Source of the DNA: Acetobacteraceae bacterium
GTDB taxonomy: Bacteria; Pseudomonadota; Alphaproteobacteria; Acetobacterales; Acetobacteraceae
Assembly: GCA_027311485.1 (NCBI GenBank)
Contig: DAICYU010000043.1
Location: 1-13,564 of the forward strand
Direction: 5' to 3'
Length of the DNA stretch: 13,564 nt
Shown one piece after another: positions 12,912 through 13,564 of this stretch. Position numbers and translations under genes: made by a program. Each line of letters begins with the position of its first letter. The first letter of the stretch is position 1. The notes under the pieces were generated by a model. The model did not search any database, was not told the DNA's origin, and saw only the letters and a list, made by a program, of their open reading frames with translations.

Positions 12912-12999
12912 CCGGGCTGTTCGGCGCCCGGAGGACCTCCCCAGGAAACCGATCATGGCCGCCGGCACCAGACCATCCGCAGCCGTCCGGCACCGGCGG
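12912..12999. repeat. Cluster of GC-rich inverted repeats downstream of amt
   Basis: CCGGGC (12912-12917) pairs with GCCCGG (12926-12931). GGAGG-A-CCTCC (12930-12940) is a perfect short palindrome that overlaps it by two bases. CCGCCGG (12959-12965) pairs with CCGGCGG (12993-12999) across a 27-base loop. They lie just beyond the amt stop at 13015 on the minus strand and may shape the end of its transcript, but no T-tract is seen. Nothing else is recognisable in 12879-13014. Confidence 0.3.
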
Positions 13000-13014
13000 T
13001 TGACACGATGTCCG

Positions 13015-13564
13015 TCAGAACACCTGCTCACCATGCAGCACGATGTCGAGCCCTTCCCGCTCCTCGTCCCGGCTGACCCGCAAGCCGACCAGCGCGTCGG
13101 TGATCTTCAGCAGCATCCAGCTGACCACCGCGCAGTAACCGACCGTCGCCAGCACGGCGATGCCCTGCACCCCCAGCAGCCGCAGCCCGCCGACAATGAC
13201 CCCGGCCGGCGCGGCCTTCGTGGCGGTCAGCGGGCCGTACGCGAACCAGCCTGTCGCCAGCATCCCGATCATGCCGCCGATCCCGTGCACACCGAACGCA
13301 TCCAGGCTGTCGTCATAGCCCAGCGCCGCCTTCATCGTCGTCGCGGTCCAGAAACAGACGGCACCGGCCACCAGGCCGATCGCCAGCGCCGGCCCCGGCA
13401 GCACAAAGCCCGCCGCCGGCGTGATCGCCACCAGCCCCGCGACGGCGCCCGAGATCGCACCCAGCACCGACGGCTTGCCGCGCAGCCACCACTCGGCGAA
13501 TGTCCATGTCAGTGTCGCCCCGGCCCCGGCGATCTGCGTCACCAGCACCGCCATCGCCGCTCGG
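13015..13564 (-). CDS. amt: Ammonium transporter Amt/MEP/Rh, C-terminal part (5' end outside window)
   Basis: An inner-membrane trimeric channel for ammonium uptake. 182 residues are visible, corresponding to about the last two fifths of the family. They cover EWWLRGKPSVLGAISGAVAG, the GLVAITPAAGFV helix, GYDDSLDAFGVHGIGG with the conserved pore histidine (H in FGVHG), and the last membrane helix. The cytoplasmic tail GLRVSRDEEREGLDIVLHGE is the conserved C-terminal element through which the family communicates with the PII protein GlnK. The protein ends QVF where many end AY. The frame continues to the window edge, so the methionine at 13554 is internal. A glnK gene would normally lie upstream, beyond the window. 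Confidence 0.96.
   Translation of the reverse strand, partial: RAAMAVLVTQIAGAGATLTWTFAEWWLRGKPSVLGAISGAVAGLVAITPAAGFVLPGPALAIGLVAGAVCFWTATTMKAALGYDDSLDAFGVHGIGGMIGMLATGWFAYGPLTATKAAPAGVIVGGLRLLGVQGIAVLATVGYCAVVSWMLLKITDALVGLRVSRDEEREGLDIVLHGEQVF

Noticed and set aside
1..13564. A new defence, toxin-antitoxin, secondary-metabolite or mobile system
   Set aside because: Apart from the unknown membrane pair and the repeat protein, every gene belongs to a familiar housekeeping or transport family, and there are no transposase, integrase, terminal repeats or composition breaks.

Overview
The window is GC-rich (about two thirds G+C by eye), densely coding DNA of ordinary chromosomal type. The protein sequences and the linkage of def-fmt-truA to dapE-dapD suggest an alphaproteobacterium, most likely of the Acetobacteraceae/Rhodospirillales. 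This placement is inferred from protein style and gene order; no rRNA or other decisive marker is present.

Layout. (1) 1-478, minus: 3'-truncated small heat-shock protein (Hsp20/IbpA type), preceded by a candidate heat-shock promoter and a ROSE-like RNA thermometer. (2) 648-2936, plus: def, fmt and truA, a compact translation/tRNA-modification operon (4-nt gap, then ATGA overlap). (3) 5977-2885, minus: dapD, dapE and two unrecognised, mutually homologous small membrane proteins, all linked by 4-nt stop/start overlaps. The last one overlaps the end of truA by 52 bp, tail to tail. (4) 6396-6055, minus: small secreted protein with a W/Q/H/R-rich octapeptide repeat. It is divergent from ftsB (6543-6872, plus), and a structured inverted repeat with a T-tract lies between them. 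(5) 7930-7064, minus: two-domain universal stress protein; 8622-8005, minus: pdxH. (6) 8791-9957, plus: acyl-CoA dehydrogenase, probably of the helix-G-glutamate type. (7) 12802-10066, minus: a LacI-family (GntR-like) repressor followed by a Tat-exported family 5 solute-binding protein that has no permease genes beside it. Palindromes that could be operators lie upstream of both. (8) 13564-13015, minus: C-terminal part of an ammonium transporter, cut by the window edge.

How the genes work together. Def and Fmt are the two ends of the N-formylmethionine cycle, and TruA makes pseudouridine in tRNA. DapD and DapE are successive steps (succinylation, desuccinylation) of lysine/meso-diaminopimelate synthesis. 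The two membrane proteins are translationally coupled to them, but their role is unknown. The LacI regulator and the solute-binding protein look like a local regulated uptake or sensing unit whose membrane partners lie elsewhere.

No stretch over 300 bases lacks a gene. The longest gaps are 12803-13014, 6873-7063, 479-647, 8623-8790 and 6397-6542; each holds inverted repeats or candidate regulatory sites listed below. I saw no tRNA, rRNA, insertion sequence, CRISPR array or phage gene, and no convincing new multi-gene defence or metabolic system. The least explained items are the paralogous membrane pair, the 6421-6492 element, the octapeptide-repeat protein and the Hsp20 leader.
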